Part shown: in pieces, positions 26,363-35,114 of the stretch | How positions within the stretch are numbered: the stretch's first letter is position 1 | Layout of the letters: every line of letters starts with the position of its first letter | Assembly (NCBI RefSeq): GCF_029961145.1 | Contig: NZ_JASBRG010000007.1 | Coordinates: 1,282,155 to 1,346,154 of the forward strand | Origin: Pinibacter soli | Lineage (GTDB): Bacteria > Bacteroidota > Bacteroidia > Chitinophagales > Chitinophagaceae | DNA: 64,000 nucleotides | Direction of reading: 5' to 3' | Made by a program: the position numbers and the translations under genes | The notes under the pieces: generated by a model | What the model was told of the DNA's origin: nothing | The model's input: the letters and a program-made list of their open reading frames with translations, nothing else | Database searches by the model: none

Positions 26363-27109
26363 TTATAAAAGTTGAACGCCTTTGCTTCTGTATGCCGCAA
26401 GCCTTTCGTCATTTGGATCCAGTTCGGTAATGAGCACATCAATCGAAGCTGCATCGCAAATGAGTAATTGATCTTTACTATTTACTTTTTCCGAAATAGA
26501 TAAAGCCACTGTTTTTTTTGCTTGTTGTATCATCGCACGTTTCACTTCCACTATTTCCCAATCGTTATCCGTTATACCTGCGTAAGGGTCTATCGCATTA
26601 ATACCAATCAGGCACAAATCCGCATTTATTTGCCGGATTGCCGAGATCGCAGTACCCCCTACGGTTATTTTTGAATTCCTGGATCCTCTGCCGCCCAGCA
26701 GGACCACTTCTATATTTGGGTGATACATATATTCCAGGGCAGCAGGTATGCTGCCTGTAACGAACGTAGCCTGTAAACCTTCCGGTAGCATGCGTGCCAG
26801 CTCCAGTATAGTTGTTCCACCTGATGTAAAGATCAACATGCCATCCCGTATAAGATGCAACGCCTTAGCGGCAATCGATCTTTTACTTTCCAAAGCATAT
26901 ACCTCTTTATCTTTTACATTGTGATGAAACGACCGGGACAATGCTCCTCCATGAACTTTGATAACTTTTCCATCCCGCGAAAGCTCCATAAGGTCGCGAC
27001 GTATAGTGTCTTCCGAAACCTTCAGCAATTCGCTAAGGTTTGTCGAAAGCACTTTATTGTGCAGATTCACCTGATGCAGGATCAAAGCGTGTCGTTCTGG
27101 TTTAAGCAT
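26363..27109 (-). CDS. DeoR/GlpR family transcriptional regulator
   Basis: A 248-residue repressor. The winged helix occupies residues 5-57, with LSTNLSELLKVSEDTIRRDL as the helix-turn-helix and KVIKVHGGALS as the wing. The sugar-phosphate sensing domain includes FTSGGTTILELARMLP near residue 95, VVLLGGRG and LCLIGINAID. Such proteins generally release DNA when a phosphosugar binds. It lies upstream of SusCD on the same strand with a 339-base gap, so it may control that pair and the sugar genes at 16429-20048 (inference). Confidence 0.93.
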   Translation of the reverse strand: MLKPERHALILHQVNLHNKVLSTNLSELLKVSEDTIRRDLMELSRDGKVIKVHGGALSRSFHHNVKDKEVYALESKRSIAAKALHLIRDGMLIFTSGGTTILELARMLPEGLQATFVTGSIPAALEYMYHPNIEVVLLGGRGSRNSKITVGGTAISAIRQINADLCLIGINAIDPYAGITDNDWEIVEVKRAMIQQAKKTVALSISEKVNSKDQLLICDAASIDVLITELDPNDERLAAYRSKGVQLL

Positions 27110-27131
27110 GTTAGCCGTGGCTACTTGTACT

Positions 27132-27163
27132 TAAATATATATAAAAACCGTAAAAAAATGCAA
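27132..27163 (-). promoter_or_regulatory. Possible promoter of the DeoR-type gene
   Basis: On the minus strand a TTG (27161-27163) and TATATTTA (27132-27139, one mismatch to TAnnTTTG) are 21 bases apart and lie 23 bases before the ATG. Confidence 0.35.
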
Positions 27164-27454
27164 TAAAAAATAGGTTCCTGCAAAAAAGACGCGTTTTTCT
27201 GCCGATGATACCCGGGTATAGAAATTCGAAATCCCATATCAGGTAAGCTGTCCCCAAAATTAAAAGCAGCCTTTGTGTATGAATTACGGGCTTTCTCTAA
27301 AAGCTTAAATAAACAAGCCTGAAAGTTTTTTGATGATGAACATTACAACCATCTGCTTGTTGATATTGCAAATGTGAACGTGCTATTAATCAGAGCTGTA
27401 TTTAGTTCTAAATCTTTTTTATACCACAAGCAGTATTGCTACTATTGAACGGCC

Positions 27455-27482
27455 GTTGCGACGCTCCATTCAACAGTTGAAT
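27455..27482 (+). repeat. Dispersed 20-base repeat with a palindromic tail
   Basis: GTTGCGACGCTCCATTCAAC recurs in reverse orientation at 36841-36860 with one mismatch. Here it runs into the perfect palindrome ATTCAAC-A-GTTGAAT (27468-27482). Confidence 0.7.
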
Positions 27483-27621
27483 TCTATTGAGCAATGTGCA
27501 GCAAACGGAACTAAACCGGCTAACGATTAATAATAGATTTTGTGGCAAAACTGTGTAGCGCTTTAACAGCCACTCTCTTACTACAATTAAGTCTCGATTT
27601 TACAATTGATAATAGCCGCTT

Positions 27622-28920
27622 ATGCAAGCGCGTTTTAAATACATCAGCAAGCACCAGTCGTGCATCTTATTCCTACTGAAAATAATTTATTTATCAGTAT
27701 TAATGCCGCTGAGTATAACGGCAATTGCGCAATCCCGTTCAGCAGATTCAACGAAAAATAAAACGCCTGCAATACAGGCTGTTCAAAAGAATACCAACCT
27801 TGAAATCTATGGCTTCATTCTCACTGATGTCATTTATGATTTCAAGCAAATGGATCCTAAATGGTATGATGTACCAAGACCAACAAAATTGCCCGCCTAC
27901 AAAAATCAATTTGGGCCTGATGGACAACTTTATTTCAGTATGCGTCAAACGAGGTTTGGATTGAAAAGTTATGTACCAACACCTTTGGGTCCGTTGAGCA
28001 CTTTGTTTGAATTTGATTTGTTTGGGTCAGGTGTAGATGCAGGACAAACCACCTTTCATCTTCGTCATGCATATGGTGAGCTGGGAAAAGTTGGCGTTGG
28101 TCAAACGTGGAGCCCTTTTGTGGATACAGACGTTTTTCCCAATGATCTGGAACTTTGGGGACCAAATGGGATGGCTGTTATTCGTAGTCTTCAAGTCCGT
28201 TATATGCCCATACAGGGCGATACAAAATTGACGATCGCATTGGAAAAACCCGGTGGAACCGCAGACGAAGGAGTGTATGCAGATATGGTAGAGCTCAAGA
28301 ATGTTAAGCCGGTATTTCGTTTGCCGGATTTAACTGCAGAATATCGCTACGGCAGGCCCTGGGGATATGTAGAACTGGCCGGTATTTTGAAGTTACTCCA
28401 ATGGAAAGACCTCGATACTTCGGGAATTGACTACAGTGGCAAACGAACTGGCTGGGGACTTAATTTAAGTTCAAAAATAAAACTGTTTAAGCAGGACGCA
28501 ATTCACTTGCAATTGCTTTATGGAAAAGGCATTGAGAGTTATGTGCGAGATGCACCGTCAGATGTTGGGGTTAAAAAAGAGGGCAACAATCCTATCGAGG
28601 GTGTTGCGCTGCCTGTTACCGGCTTTGTAGGTTTTTATGATCATTACTGGAACAAAAAACTGAGCAGCACGATCGGCTATTCGTCCGTTAAGATCGATAA
28701 TTCAAATGGCCAGTTACCCAGTGCTTTCAAAAAGGGAGAATATGCAATAACGGACCTGATCTATTCTCCCATAAAAGACGTTTTCCTGGAAATAGAACTC
28801 CAATATCTCAAACGTAAAAACTACGGTGATGGATGGACAACCACCGATCCAAGAATTCAATTTTCATTCAAATTTAATTTTTCTCAAAAATTCTATTATG
28901 AAACGAACACGGCACCTTAA
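27622..28920 (+). CDS. DcaP-like outer membrane porin
   Basis: A 432-residue beta-barrel protein. Residues 1-38 are a long hydrophobic signal ending AIAQ. A short polar linker (SADSTKNKTPAIQAVQ) precedes the first barrel strand TNLEIYGFILTDVIYDF. Strand pairs such as MRQTRFGLKSYVPTPLGPL, LRHAYGELGKVGVGQTWSPF and IQFSFKFNFSQKFYYE show the alternating pattern and aromatic girdle of trimeric porins of the DcaP type, which pass small anions and dicarboxylates. The last 23 bases overlap the carbonic anhydrase gene, pointing to translational coupling. Confidence 0.82.
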   Translation: MQARFKYISKHQSCILFLLKIIYLSVLMPLSITAIAQSRSADSTKNKTPAIQAVQKNTNLEIYGFILTDVIYDFKQMDPKWYDVPRPTKLPAYKNQFGPDGQLYFSMRQTRFGLKSYVPTPLGPLSTLFEFDLFGSGVDAGQTTFHLRHAYGELGKVGVGQTWSPFVDTDVFPNDLELWGPNGMAVIRSLQVRYMPIQGDTKLTIALEKPGGTADEGVYADMVELKNVKPVFRLPDLTAEYRYGRPWGYVELAGILKLLQWKDLDTSGIDYSGKRTGWGLNLSSKIKLFKQDAIHLQLLYGKGIESYVRDAPSDVGVKKEGNNPIEGVALPVTGFVGFYDHYWNKKLSSTIGYSSVKIDNSNGQLPSAFKKGEYAITDLIYSPIKDVFLEIELQYLKRKNYGDGWTTTDPRIQFSFKFNFSQKFYYETNTAP

Positions 28921-29761
28921 TCTACCATCAATCGTGTTTTACTTGTTAATGCTTACAATGTTTGCATGCAACAATACGCACAACGATAAAAAAGAAACGC
29001 CCGACTCGACCGCTTCGACTGATCATCCGCATGCCGACACTTTGCTAAGCGATAATGAGGTAAAAGCCGAAGCACCGGATGCTGCCGGTAAAACAGAGCA
29101 GGGCTATGCGCTGCCGAGGCATACTGAACATCTCGCACAATCGCCTATTAACATCATTTCCTCAAAAACAGACAATCCCGGCAACGAAAGAATTACACTC
29201 AACTTTCATTCAGATATTGAAGCTGCAGAAAACCTTGGCCACACTATTGAGCTGGAATTCAAGGAAGGAAGCAAATGCACCGTGAATGGCAAAGACTATA
29301 TGTCCAAACAATTTCACTTTCATACACCATCCGAACACCTTGTAGATGGCATGACCTTTCCCATGGAAATGCACATCGTAAATGTGTTACGCGATTCAGC
29401 AAACCCAAACAAGAACGATTACCTGGTGGTGGCGGTGCTTTTTAAAATAGGAGCTGAAAACAAATTCGTTAAAGAGTTTCTAAATAAGATTCCAAACAAA
29501 GAGGGAGGAAAAACCGAACTGCACACCGGCGAGGTGAAGCTTGACGATCTGATTGCTGAATTTAGAAATAAAAATCTCAAATCTTACTACACGTACAAAG
29601 GCTCCTTAACCACGCCGCCATTTACCGAAACCGTTCAGTGGATCGTTATGAAACATGTTATTGAGGCATCAGAAGAACAGATCATGACGCTTGAAAAAAT
29701 GGAAGGCAACAATGCCCGGCACGTGCAGGCGATCAACGATAGAAAGGTGTTTAGCCAGTAA
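28898..29761 (+). CDS. Alpha-carbonic anhydrase lipoprotein
   Basis: Interconverts CO2 and bicarbonate in the envelope. I use the ATG at 28898 because it opens a lipoprotein signal (MKRTRHLNLPSIVFYLLMLT followed by MFAC, Cys near residue 25); the frame is open further upstream but that part is porin sequence read in another frame. Zinc ligands are His140 and His142 in QFHFHTPSEH and His159 in MEMHIVN, a spacing usual for bacterial enzymes. AQSPINI and GSLTTPPFTETVQW, with the gatekeeper Thr, are also intact. The 287-residue length is normal with an acidic linker after the lipid Cys. It overlaps the DcaP-like gene by 23 bases. Confidence 0.95.
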   Translation: MKRTRHLNLPSIVFYLLMLTMFACNNTHNDKKETPDSTASTDHPHADTLLSDNEVKAEAPDAAGKTEQGYALPRHTEHLAQSPINIISSKTDNPGNERITLNFHSDIEAAENLGHTIELEFKEGSKCTVNGKDYMSKQFHFHTPSEHLVDGMTFPMEMHIVNVLRDSANPNKNDYLVVAVLFKIGAENKFVKEFLNKIPNKEGGKTELHTGEVKLDDLIAEFRNKNLKSYYTYKGSLTTPPFTETVQWIVMKHVIEASEEQIMTLEKMEGNNARHVQAINDRKVFSQ

Positions 29762-29782
29762 GCAACAAATAAATAAAAAATG

Positions 29783-29814
29783 AAAGAGGCCGGTTCATAA
29801 GAATCAGCCTCTTT
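29783..29814 (+). terminator. Terminator after the carbonic anhydrase gene
   Basis: AAAGAGGC (29783) and GCCTCTTT (29807) form an 8-base stem, 21 bases after the stop, flanked by A-rich and T-rich sequence. Confidence 0.7.
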
Positions 29815-29856
29815 CGTTTGACTACAAGTTTGACCACAGCTTGTGTAGATGCGTTG

Positions 29857-30258
29857 TTAATCTTTTGCTGTGTATTGAGCGTCGGTTACATGTTCCATCC
29901 ATTCCACCACTTTTCCATTCAAACTTTCCTGGATCGCAATGTGTGTCATGCCGTTTGTTGCGGTAGCTCCGTGCCAGTGTTTTTCATTTGCTTCAAACCA
30001 AACGATATCACCGGGAAACACCTCTTCAATGGGTCCGCCTTCTCTTTGTACCCATCCACAACCAGATGTAATGATCAATGTCTGGCCCAGCGGATGTGTA
30101 TGCCATGCAGTCCTTGCACCAGGCTCAAATGTAACACTGGCTGAGGCGGCACGCCGTGATTCATTAGGATCAAACAAAGAGTCGATTCTTACGGAACCGG
30201 TGAACCAGTCCGCAGGCCCTTTCACTGAAGGCTTTGAACCTATTCTTGTAATGTTCAT
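29857..30258 (-). CDS. Cupin-domain protein
   Basis: A 133-residue single-cupin protein. Motif 1 shows His53, His55 and Gln59 ([12 protein letters not shown]), and motif 2 is [16 protein letters not shown] with a further His, giving a metal site. The layout is that of small cupins related to quercetinase-like and (R)-mandelonitrile lyase proteins. The function is unknown. It lies 20 bases after the alcohol dehydrogenase gene on the same strand, so the two probably share a transcript and may act on the same aldehyde or carbonyl compound (inference). Confidence 0.88.
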   Translation of the reverse strand: MNITRIGSKPSVKGPADWFTGSVRIDSLFDPNESRRAASASVTFEPGARTAWHTHPLGQTLIITSGCGWVQREGGPIEEVFPGDIVWFEANEKHWHGATATNGMTHIAIQESLNGKVVEWMEHVTDAQYTAKD

Positions 30259-30278
30259 TTCTCTAATTTTTGAAGTAT

Positions 30279-31346
30279 TTAATTAGCCTTGTTTTTCAAT
30301 GACGCCATATCAATAACAAAACGGTACTTCACATCACCTTTCAGCAAACGTTCGTAAGCGTCGTTTATGCTGTCTATATTGATCATTTCAATATCGGCAA
30401 CAATATTGTGCTCGCCACAAAAATCCAACATTTCCTGTGTTTCTGCAATGCCGCCGATCATTGATCCGGCAAAACTTTTACGACCCACAATCACGCTGAA
30501 TGCTGCAACTGGCAATGGTTGCTCAGGAGCTCCTACCAATGCAAGCGAGCCGTCTACACGAAGCAAAGAAAGATACGCGTTAATGTCGTGTTCAGCAGAT
30601 ACCGCATCCAAAATAAAATGAATTTTGCCCCTGTACTTTTTCATTTGTTCCGGATCTTTCGATAACACTACTTCATCTGCTCCGAGGCGTTGCGCTTCTT
30701 CAAACTTACTTTGTGATGTAGTAAATGCTATCACATGCGCACCCATTGCTTTTGCGATTTTGATACCCATGTGACCCAAACCGCCAATGCCTACGATGCC
30801 CACTGTTTTACCGGGCCCAACGTTCCAATGCTTTAATGGAGAATAGGTCGTAATGCCAGCGCATAAAAGCGGTGCAGTTGCAGCAAGATCAAGATTTGCC
30901 GGTATACTTAAAACGTAGTTTTCATCTACTACAATGCGCTCTGAGTAACCACCGTACGTTTGAACATTTTGCAGATGCTTGTCGGGCGAGTTGTATGTAC
31001 CTGTCATTCCAGGCTCGCAGAACTGCTCCAATCCATCTTTACAGTATTGGCACTCACGGCATGAGTCAACAATGCAACCAACACCTACCATGTCTCCTAC
31101 TTTGAATTTGTGCACATGATCGCCCACGTTCACGATTCTTCCAACGATCTCGTGTCCGGGCACACAAGGATAAATCGTGCCGTGCCATTCATTTCTTGCG
31201 GTGTGTAAATCGGAGTGACAAACGCCGCAATAAAGGATATCTATTTCCACATCGTGCGGCAATGGCTTTCTGCGGTCAATCGCCATTTGATTTAATGATG
31301 CCTTGGCGGCTTCTGTGCCGTATGCTTTTACCTGTACAGTACTCAT
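30279..31346 (-). CDS. Zinc-dependent NAD(P) alcohol dehydrogenase (YahK/CAD type)
   Basis: A 355-residue cytoplasmic medium-chain dehydrogenase reducing aldehydes. I chose the ATG at 31346 ([10 protein letters not shown]), where the homologous region begins; the frame is open 29 codons further. Catalytic zinc ligands are Cys43 (CGVCHSDLH) and His65 (GHEIVG); structural zinc ligands are Cys96, Cys99, Cys102 and Cys110. The cofactor loop is [18 protein letters not shown] near residue 180. The pattern [15 protein letters not shown] is typical of the cinnamyl-alcohol-dehydrogenase-like YahK group, which usually prefers NADPH. An AraC regulator lies upstream. Confidence 0.94.
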   Translation of the reverse strand: MSTVQVKAYGTEAAKASLNQMAIDRRKPLPHDVEIDILYCGVCHSDLHTARNEWHGTIYPCVPGHEIVGRIVNVGDHVHKFKVGDMVGVGCIVDSCRECQYCKDGLEQFCEPGMTGTYNSPDKHLQNVQTYGGYSERIVVDENYVLSIPANLDLAATAPLLCAGITTYSPLKHWNVGPGKTVGIVGIGGLGHMGIKIAKAMGAHVIAFTTSQSKFEEAQRLGADEVVLSKDPEQMKKYRGKIHFILDAVSAEHDINAYLSLLRVDGSLALVGAPEQPLPVAAFSVIVGRKSFAGSMIGGIAETQEMLDFCGEHNIVADIEMINIDSINDAYERLLKGDVKYRFVIDMASLKNKAN

Positions 31347-31476
31347 ATATGTTGTTGTTTTTAATGCGACTTTGAAGTTCATCGCGGTTTGTGGAAGATG
31401 AACATTTCTTTCGCCAACAAAGTTCGAAATCAAAACATACCGAGAGTAAAGACAATCAAACCAATTATTAAGAATT

Positions 31477-32355
31477 TCAAACCTCCTGCACTCTCAACGA
31501 CTTTGGATTGGTTCCGGTCAGTCGCTTGAAAAAATTATTGAAGTAGGTAGGATACTCAAAACCAAGGGAATACGCAATGTCTGCAATGTTCCAGTCTGTA
31601 TGCTGCAAAAGTGCCCTTGCTTCCGAGATGATGCGTTCAGAAATATGGGTTGTGGTGGATTTACCTGTAATATCCTTCACTGCGCGATTGAGATAATTTA
31701 CATGAAGGGAAAGCGCCTTTGCATAATCCTGAGCAGACTTCAGCGAAAGCGGCCTTTCTATGCTTTCAATGGGAAACTGTCTTTCGAGTAATTCCAGAAA
31801 AACAGATGTCACTCTCGAAAGAGCGTTGGAATGTTTATCGAAATTCTCTGACGGCTGCATCTTAAGCGCCTCATGAATGATGAGGTTTATATAATTGCGG
31901 ATCAGTTCATCTTTGTAGGCGTAGTCTGTCTTTTGCTCCTCAATCATTTTGCGGAAAATGGTATTGAGAAAATCACGCCGTTCTTCATCAATGGTCAAAA
32001 TGGGCGTTCCGCCTAGTTTAAAGAAAGGTGATTGCTGCAAGCTTTCAGATCTGTCAGCCAGTTGCAGGAAATCTTCTGAAAAAAGACACGCATAGCCGGC
32101 GTATGTCGTTGAAATTGTTTCCCATGAATAAGGAATGTGCGGATTGCCAAAAAACAAAATGGTGCCATCCATTTCAAAGCTGCGGTCCGCGTAATTGATC
32201 AGGCTTTTGCCTGTGGAAAGACAAATTTTGTAAAAATCTTTTCTGCTGTAACTACCGGTTGTATTACAGGCGTCTCCTATCTGAAAGGCATTAAATCCTT
32301 TAAGCTTTAGCTCATTATTAAAAGCGGATACCGAACGCACAACATTCTTTGCCAT
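31477..32355 (-). CDS. AraC family transcriptional regulator
   Basis: A 292-residue regulator. The N-terminal two thirds form a cupin-like sensing domain; the C-terminal 100 residues carry two helix-turn-helix motifs, with LNRAVKDITGKSTTTHI before the first and WNIADIAYSLGFEYPTYFNN as the second, then FFKRLTGTNPKSLR. It is 130 bases upstream of the alcohol dehydrogenase and on the same strand, so it probably controls that gene and the cupin gene (inference). Confidence 0.93.
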   Translation of the reverse strand: MAKNVVRSVSAFNNELKLKGFNAFQIGDACNTTGSYSRKDFYKICLSTGKSLINYADRSFEMDGTILFFGNPHIPYSWETISTTYAGYACLFSEDFLQLADRSESLQQSPFFKLGGTPILTIDEERRDFLNTIFRKMIEEQKTDYAYKDELIRNYINLIIHEALKMQPSENFDKHSNALSRVTSVFLELLERQFPIESIERPLSLKSAQDYAKALSLHVNYLNRAVKDITGKSTTTHISERIISEARALLQHTDWNIADIAYSLGFEYPTYFNNFFKRLTGTNPKSLRVQEV

Positions 32356-32416
32356 TTTTCAAAATTAAGAAAATCAAATTAAATGCGGCAGGTGTGAATA
32401 TTGGCTAAGCTCCAGA

Positions 32417-32445
32417 ATTTGAGGCTGCAATTTGCGACCTCAAAT
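32417..32445. repeat. Inverted repeat downstream of the ORF6N gene
   Basis: ATTTGAGGCTGCAA pairs with TTGCGACCTCAAAT (12 of 14). The right half contains CAATTTGCGACC, one base different from CAATTTGTGACC in the palindrome inside the ORF6N gene at 32821-32847. It sits 26 bases after the ORF6N stop and 61 bases before the AraC start. Confidence 0.7.
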
Positions 32446-32471
32446 CTAGAAGGTGTGCTTTGTAGCGATTT

Positions 32472-33032
32472 TTATCTACTAAATCCAATCCGGTCGCGAT
32501 CTTCCCATTTTCGTTGCGCGGCCTTTTCGTCCAGTATGTTTTCTAGTGCGTCGTAAATCTGGTTAAGTTGGGCGTCGTGCTCGCCTATTTTGTCTTTAAT
32601 CAATCTTAACTGCTCTTTCAAGTCGTTTTGCTGCAACAAGACTTTTCTTATTTCGACAAAGGCCCGCATGATGGCAATGTTCATATTGATCGCTTTGTCA
32701 CTGTGCAGTACGCTGCTCAGCATAGCAATCCCCTGCTCCGTAAAGGCGAACGGAGTCATAGAACTATTTCTTTTCCCCTGGTTAAAAGATAAAATCTGAA
32801 CTTTTGATGTTCCGTTTGAATATGCGGTCACAATTTGTGACCGCATACTTTCCCATTCATCAACACTAAGCCGAAACATAAAATCTTCCGAAAAACGCTT
32901 TATGTTTCTTTTTACTGCTTGATTAAGTACCTTGGTATCAACTTCGTATAACACTGCCAGATCATAATCCAGCATCACACGCTCGCCTCTTATTTCATAA
33001 ATCCTGTTTTGAATACTTTGAATGATTTGCAT
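32472..33032 (-). CDS. ORF6N-domain protein (antirepressor-like)
   Basis: A 186-residue protein with the ORF6N domain in the first 120 residues: IYEIRGERVMLDYDLAVLYE, VLNQAVKRNIKRFSEDFMFRL and PFAFTEQGIAMLSSVL. A coiled-coil-like helix follows (about 125-170). The domain is related to KilA-N and Bro DNA-binding domains from phages, but many copies are chromosomal in Bacteroidota. The role is unknown; DNA binding is likely. Residues 63-71 (MRSQIVTAY) are encoded by a perfect DNA palindrome, described separately. No phage genes are next to it. Confidence 0.9.
   Translation of the reverse strand: MQIIQSIQNRIYEIRGERVMLDYDLAVLYEVDTKVLNQAVKRNIKRFSEDFMFRLSVDEWESMRSQIVTAYSNGTSKVQILSFNQGKRNSSMTPFAFTEQGIAMLSSVLHSDKAINMNIAIMRAFVEIRKVLLQQNDLKEQLRLIKDKIGEHDAQLNQIYDALENILDEKAAQRKWEDRDRIGFSR
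32821..32847. promoter_or_regulatory. Perfect palindrome within the ORF6N coding region
   Basis: TATGCGGTCACAA and TTGTGACCGCATA are exact 13-base reverse complements with a single central base. On the minus strand they encode residues 63-71 of the ORF6N protein. The shape is that of a dimer-binding operator; binding is an inference. Confidence 0.65.
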
Positions 33033-33180
33033 ATTACTAGTTTAGCAATTATTTATTGACGTTAGACGATTGTTAATGTAAAATGGATGCTTATTAGTTG
33101 AAGGCGTATCAAAGTAGTACCTATAAATAAAATGACAGAAGGGAATGTTGCTTACATTTGACTTCCGAAAATTTCACTCC

Positions 33181-34470
33181 ATGAAACCATTTCTGCTGAC
33201 CATCTTTTGTGTGATAAATGCTCTTGCCATAAAATCCATCGCACAAACGCTTTCTCAAAAACCTGTAAAAGTTGAAATCATCAAAAGCAATGACGGCTTC
33301 CAACTTTTGCGCGGGGGCAAAGCTTATTTTGTTAAAGGCGCGGGTGGGTCGACCTATCCTGAACGTATAGCAGCTTATGGTGGCAACTCGATACGCACAT
33401 GGGGAAGCGACAAGGGCCAAAAGGTGCTGGACTCAGCTCAAAAATATGGTCTTACTGTTTTAATGGGACTAAGCGTTACTGCAGACCGTCATGGTTTTAA
33501 TTATGATGACACGGCTGCCGTACGTAAGCAGTTGGAAAAATTGCGTGGCGAGGTTTTAAAATACAAGGACCATCCTGCATTGTTGGCATGGGGCATTGGC
33601 AATGAGCTTAATCTTAACTATAAAAATCCCAAAGTGTGGAACGCAGTGAACGACATCGCCAAAATGATCCACTCACTCGACGCTAATCACCCTGTTTGCA
33701 CAGTTCTCGCGGGTGCAAACAAGGACGTTATCGGCCTCATTAACACATCGTGCCCCGATCTTGATTTCCTTGGTATTAATACCTACGGCGACTTGGCAGG
33801 TTTGCCGAAAACTATTCGCAACACAGGATGGGCCGGTGCTTACATGGTAACAGAATGGGGACCAACGGGACATTGGGAAAGCCTGAGCACTCCGTGGAAA
33901 TCTGCGATAGAAGAAACCAGCAGTGAGAAGGCTGCGGTTTATAAAACACGATATGAATATTCAATCGGGCGCGACAAAGAAAAATGTCTCGGCTCCTATG
34001 TTTTTTTATGGGGGCAAAAACAGGAACGCACTCCTACATGGTATGGTTTGTTTACTGAAAAAGGAGAAGAGACGGAAGTGATAGATGTAATGCAATACTT
34101 ATGGTCGGGAACATGGCCTGCCAACAGGGCACCGCATATTTATTCATTGCAAATAGATGGTAAAAAATCTGTAGATTATTTATACTTAACGGGCGGCGCT
34201 AATTACAAGGCTGCGGTTGCTGCATTTGATCCTGACAATAATAAAATAACTTATCGCTGGGAAATGTTGCCTGAGCCAACCAAACTCAGCGAGGGCGGCG
34301 ACTTTGAGGGACGTCCCAAACCAATCGACAATTTTGTTGTTGGAGAATCGAACCAAAGCAACATTACATTTAAAGCTCCGGCTACACAAGGCGCTTATCG
34401 TTTATTCATTTATGCAAGTGACGGCAAGAACAAAGTAGCTACTGCGAATTTTCCTTTTTATGTGAAATAG
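33181..34470 (+). CDS. Secreted clan GH-A-like glycoside hydrolase (GH2-type barrel)
   Basis: A 429-residue protein. The ATG at 33181 starts a signal peptide (MKPFLLTIFCVINALAIKSIAQ); the frame is open 12 codons upstream. Residues 35-290 look like a TIM barrel with YGGNSIRTWGSDKG, the acid/base motif WGIGNELN (Glu142) and the nucleophile motif MVTEWGPTGHW (Glu225). The last 90 residues (AAFDPDNNKITYRWEML onward) form an Ig-like beta domain, as in PKD-type modules. It resembles the catalytic domain of GH2 and GH5 enzymes but lacks the GH2 N-terminal sandwich, so family and substrate remain open. It converges with the sigma-controlled SusCD operon. Confidence 0.75.
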   Translation: MKPFLLTIFCVINALAIKSIAQTLSQKPVKVEIIKSNDGFQLLRGGKAYFVKGAGGSTYPERIAAYGGNSIRTWGSDKGQKVLDSAQKYGLTVLMGLSVTADRHGFNYDDTAAVRKQLEKLRGEVLKYKDHPALLAWGIGNELNLNYKNPKVWNAVNDIAKMIHSLDANHPVCTVLAGANKDVIGLINTSCPDLDFLGINTYGDLAGLPKTIRNTGWAGAYMVTEWGPTGHWESLSTPWKSAIEETSSEKAAVYKTRYEYSIGRDKEKCLGSYVFLWGQKQERTPTWYGLFTEKGEETEVIDVMQYLWSGTWPANRAPHIYSLQIDGKKSVDYLYLTGGANYKAAVAAFDPDNNKITYRWEMLPEPTKLSEGGDFEGRPKPIDNFVVGESNQSNITFKAPATQGAYRLFIYASDGKNKVATANFPFYVK

Positions 34471-34493
34471 CCTCAATACAAATCAAAAGTCAA

Positions 34494-34528
34494 AAAGGGT
34501 CGCTTCAAAATGAATGAAGCGACCCTTT
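34494..34528. terminator. Bidirectional terminator between convergent genes
   Basis: AAAGGGTCGCTTCA and TGAAGCGACCCTTT form a perfect 14-base stem with a 7-base loop. A/T flanks on both sides serve the glycosidase (+) and the lipoprotein (-). Confidence 0.92.
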
Positions 34529-34553
34529 GTTTTGGCTGGTTTTCCAGGGAAAG

Positions 34554-35087
34554 TTATTTGATCTCCAATGGCCTTCTATAGGCTTGACTAAAAGTTCCTA
34601 CGGTGTACTGATCGGTTACATTTTTTATAAGATCAATGTTCACTGTTCTGGTGCCGCTCGCAGGATTATTCAGGAGCTTTACGTAAATCGTATCGTATGC
34701 ATTTTTCGCCTGCGGAAATGTCATTGTATAAACAGTATCTGCCACGGTGATCTTGTTACCATTTTTGTCTACAATGTTATAATCTACTCCGGCAACGGCA
34801 GGTGTTGTATAGCCGTACACACTTACAACATACTTCACTACAGCATCGTAGTTGCGTACAAATGCGGAGTGAAACTGCACCGGAAATTTTACAAGGTCCG
34901 GCTGCGTTTTTGCAACAGATACCTTTGTATTGTTCCAGGGATATTGATATGGCGACTCATAGCCTATGTAATAATAATTATCGTATATCGGATCGCTTTT
35001 AGGATAGTCTTCTTTATGGCATGAAGAAAGAGAAGCTATAGCCAGCAAAAGCGTTATTGTTGATAATATTGATATTTTGAAATTCAT
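34554..35087 (-). CDS. Small lipoprotein of a SusCD locus (DUF4843-like)
   Basis: A 177-residue lipoprotein (lipobox LSSC, Cys near residue 23). The rest is beta-rich, with two segments resembling Ig-like strands: VKFPVQFHSAFVRNYDAVV and DTIYVKLLNNPASGTRTVNI. It lies 27 bases after the SusD gene, the usual position of DUF4843 or SusE-like surface glycan-binding proteins. The family assignment rests on context, size and the DYNIVDKNG type strand, so it is tentative. The operon ends here at a strong terminator. Confidence 0.75.
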   Translation of the reverse strand: MNFKISILSTITLLLAIASLSSCHKEDYPKSDPIYDNYYYIGYESPYQYPWNNTKVSVAKTQPDLVKFPVQFHSAFVRNYDAVVKYVVSVYGYTTPAVAGVDYNIVDKNGNKITVADTVYTMTFPQAKNAYDTIYVKLLNNPASGTRTVNIDLIKNVTDQYTVGTFSQAYRRPLEIK

Positions 35088-35114
35088 TGCTTTTCAGTTT
35101 AAAGTTCATGAAGA

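Larger units (their letters stand above)
27110..27621. other. Divergent intergenic region, 512 bases
   Basis: Lies between the DeoR gene (-) and the DcaP-like gene (+). Apart from the promoter-like site near 27132 and the repeat at 27455, nothing gene-like was seen. Confidence 0.5.

Noticed and set aside
28826-28897. Earlier start for the carbonic anhydrase
   Set aside because: This part is porin coding sequence in another frame; the lipoprotein signal starts at 28898.
31347-31433. Longer N-terminus for the alcohol dehydrogenase
   Set aside because: Homology to the family begins at the ATG at 31346.
32472-33032. Prophage remnant around the ORF6N gene
   Set aside because: No integrase, terminase or structural gene is near it, and the neighbours are ordinary metabolic genes.
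34527-35024. Plus-strand frame of 165 codons
   Set aside because: It overlaps the lipoprotein gene on the other strand and reads as a shadow of it, starting within a terminator.
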